Source of the DNA: Sulfurimonas sp.
GTDB lineage: Bacteria > Campylobacterota > Campylobacteria > Campylobacterales > Sulfurimonadaceae
Assembly (NCBI RefSeq): GCF_028714655.1
Contig: NZ_JAQTLY010000001.1
Coordinates: forward strand, 1-64,000
Direction: 5' to 3'
DNA length: 64,000 nt
The stretch's first letter is position 1. Each line of letters opens with the position of its first letter. Made by a program: the position numbers and the translations under genes. This document shows positions 61,885-64,000 of the stretch, in pieces. Below the pieces are notes generated by a model. It was not told the origin of the DNA, did not search any database, and saw only the letters and a list, made by a program, of their open reading frames with translations.

Positions 61885-61948
61885 TGCCGCTTTATGCGGC
61901 AAGCTTTAGTGCCATAGCGGCTAGCGTAGATGACGGAATTACTTCCGA
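61885..61948. other. Small hairpins between tpiA and fabI
   Basis: TGCCGC-TTTAT-GCGGCA (61885-61901) and CGGAA-TTAC-TTCCG (about 61934-61947) form two short stems in the 113-bp gap. The first could terminate the glycolytic operon, though no T-run follows. Confidence 0.4.
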
Positions 61949-61982
61949 CATCGTATAAAATAATATTAGAGGAGAAGATTGA

Positions 61983-62804
<822 letters not shown>

Positions 62805-62813
62805 GTAATAAAA

Positions 62814-62902
62814 ACCTCTGATTAGATTGCCGCGCTTATGTCATTGCGAGCGAAGCGCGGCAATCTCAATGACACAAGCGCGGCAATCTAAATGACAAGC
62901 GC
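62814..62902. repeat. Palindromic intergenic repeat, ATTGC type, head-to-head (copy A6)
   Basis: CTCTGATTAGATTGCCGCGCTTATG meets GTCATTGCGAG...GCGCGGCAATCTC and a further GCGCGGCAATCTA. It follows the fabI stop and could act as its transcript end. The CTCTGATTA border recurs in copies A5 and B2. Confidence 0.85.
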
Positions 62903-62994
62903 AACTAAATTCTACTGCCTCATTTTTAATCAATTATCCACATTAATAATAAAATCAATATGTCATAATCTCTTTATCAGAAAAAGGACATGAA

Positions 62995-63660
62995 ATGAAA
63001 TTTATTAAACTTAGTTTATCAGTAGCCCTTATTACAACGATGGCATTTGCAGAGGAAGAAAAAAAATCCGATTTCGGCGTAAGTGCAAATATGGCAATTA
63101 CAAGTAATTACATATGGAGAGGTATGACTCAAAGCAACAATTCTCCTGCAGTTCAGGGCGGAGTCGACTTAGAGTATAAAGGTTTATATGTAGGTGCTTG
63201 GGGATCAAATGTGGATTTTGGAGATACTAAAAACTCTTTGGAAGCAGATTTTTACGGCGGATATAAGAGTGAATTATACGGTATAGGTTTTGATATCGGC
63301 GCTATACAATATGCTTACCCTAATATGTCAAATGAGTATAACTTTGCAGAGGCATATCTCGGGATAAGTAAAGAGTGGGAAAAATTCGGCGTAAAGGCAA
63401 AGTATAGCAAGGGTATTAAAACTAACGATTTAAATCCTGAAGATTGCTGGGAAGTCGGTGCTTCGGCTAAATTACCTTACGATGTAGGATTTAGTGCTAT
63501 TTACGGCGACTATCATAACATAGGCACATACTACTCCGTAGGATTAAACAGAGCCTTTGAAAAGTTTGAGTTAAGTGTAGCATATATTAATTTTAACCAT
63601 GAAACTGATTCAAGTGCAGATGAAGAGAATGTCGTAGGTACGGTTACTTTTCGTTTTTAA
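62995..63660 (+). CDS. TorF-family putative porin
   Basis: This is a 221-residue outer-membrane protein with a signal peptide (ending TMAFAEE). The conserved N-terminal strand block of the TorF/Gcw_chp family reads VSANMAITSNYIWRGMTQSNNSPAVQGGVDLEYKGLYVGAWGSNVDF. Further strand pairs end in VVGTVTFRF with C-terminal Phe. Substrate is unknown. It has its own AAAAGGA ribosome site and is separated from fabI by a repeat, so it is likely its own transcript. Confidence 0.85.
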   Translation: MKFIKLSLSVALITTMAFAEEEKKSDFGVSANMAITSNYIWRGMTQSNNSPAVQGGVDLEYKGLYVGAWGSNVDFGDTKNSLEADFYGGYKSELYGIGFDIGAIQYAYPNMSNEYNFAEAYLGISKEWEKFGVKAKYSKGIKTNDLNPEDCWEVGASAKLPYDVGFSAIYGDYHNIGTYYSVGLNRAFEKFELSVAYINFNHETDSSADEENVVGTVTFRF

Positions 63661-63691
63661 TACAAACTAGGGAGTCCATGCTCCCTATACC

Positions 63692-64000
63692 CTATTTTCC
63701 TATAACGGGCATCGAAGATACCTTTTGCGTATGAGACTCTGCAGTAGTTGAGTTATGCTCTTTATTATAAACTTCCATTTTATCTACATACTCTTGCAAA
63801 ACAAAATTTCTATTCTCATCCTCATTTTTCTTTTTGATAGTTTCATTTTTTTCAACTGCAGGAGTCCACTCCTCTTTTACCCAACTGTCAAGCTTGCTCT
63901 GCATATAGCCGCCCTTTTTATTTTCCTGTTCCCCGGAAACACTATTTAAAGCTTTGTTTTGCGATGGGTTCGCACCGTCTACCTTGCTGCAGGAAGTCAA
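63692..64000 (-). CDS. Lipoprotein or secreted protein, 5' end cut by the window edge
   Basis: Only the C-terminal 102 codons are in the window. The first visible residues read LTSCSKVDGA, which looks like a lipobox (L-T-S-C) followed by a mature lipoprotein, so the true start probably lies a little beyond base 64000. The rest is charged and Lys/Glu/Asn-rich (NETIKKKNEDENRNF, DKMEVYNKEHN) with no recognisable domain. It is convergent with the TorF gene. Confidence 0.55.
   Translation of the reverse strand: MTSCSKVDGANPSQNKALNSVSGEQENKKGGYMQSKLDSWVKEEWTPAVEKNETIKKKNEDENRNFVLQEYVDKMEVYNKEHNSTTAESHTQKVSSMPVIGK

Noticed and set aside
61885-61948. A small non-coding RNA gene between tpiA and fabI
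   Set aside because: Two short hairpins exist, but no promoter or T-run terminator delimits a transcript, so I list it only as a structured gap.

Overview
The window looks like a chromosome segment from a free-living Campylobacterota (Epsilonproteobacteria) species, most likely Sulfurimonas or a close relative. The DNA is AT-rich. The run rplY-pth-lptG-lysA-HAD-pheA-hisC-fliF-fliG-fliH-dxs (13.1-24.9 kb) follows, from memory, the gene order of Campylobacter jejuni. The sensor kinase carries the AHQWRQPL phospho-acceptor box common in this group, and an ArsRS-like two-component pair is present. Genus assignment is an inference. No rRNA, tRNA or CRISPR was seen.

Layout. 0-3.4 kb (minus strand): an N-degron proteolysis operon, clpS-clpA-aat. 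3.4-6.7 kb: an XRE regulator, a lipoprotein plus DUF4105 outer-membrane protein, and a ParE/RelE-type toxin-antitoxin pair whose toxin lacks a normal start. 6.8-12.995 kb: bioD, pyrB-pabB, an orphan sensor kinase, and tal-pilT. 13.1-26.0 kb: the conserved translation / LPS-export / amino-acid / flagellar-basal-body / isoprenoid block, ending with a DUF2201-VWA protein. 26.0-34.3 kb: a REC-REC-GGDEF protein, a Pif1/RecD-like helicase, peroxiredoxin, metK, ferredoxin, ndk, and the yceD-rpmF-plsX-fabH lipid block. 34.6-38.7 kb: a small outer-membrane protein, a HIT protein, a DEAD-box helicase with an RG-rich tail, DoxX and a phosphatidylserine synthase-like enzyme. 38.9-54.0 kb: an accessory iron/redox island. 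54.0-58.0 kb: a decayed DUF4160 next to DUF2442, then an ArsRS-like two-component system and MltF. 58.0-64.0 kb: rsfS-nadD, gap-pgk-tpiA, fabI, a TorF-type porin and a truncated lipoprotein.

The most unusual part is 38.9-51.4 kb. Fur-box-like palindromes precede a porin, an operon of three small proteins including a Cys-rich DUF2325 protein, a 674-residue periplasmic protein followed by a 1115-residue fusion, and an FTR1 iron permease. The fusion joins a putative b-type haem membrane anchor, a beta-propeller and six CXXCH c-haem sites. The FTR1 gene overlaps a flavin oxidoreductase gene and is followed by a periplasmic helical protein and a membrane glycosyltransferase. FeoAB lies immediately beyond. 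The working idea, not proven, is an iron-starvation regulon for reducing and importing iron, with a trans-membrane electron conduit as ferric reductase or alternative reductase.

A second theme is repeats. At least ten intergenic loci carry short palindromic units of two related types: an ATTGC...GCAAT type and a CCTGAA...TTCAGG type. They are often arranged head-to-head like REPIN or MITE elements with degenerate terminal inverted repeats. One copy, exactly 123 bp with matching inverted ends, sits in frame inside the glycosyltransferase gene and adds 41 residues. Two copies share an identical 24-nt segment placed in the hairpin loop.
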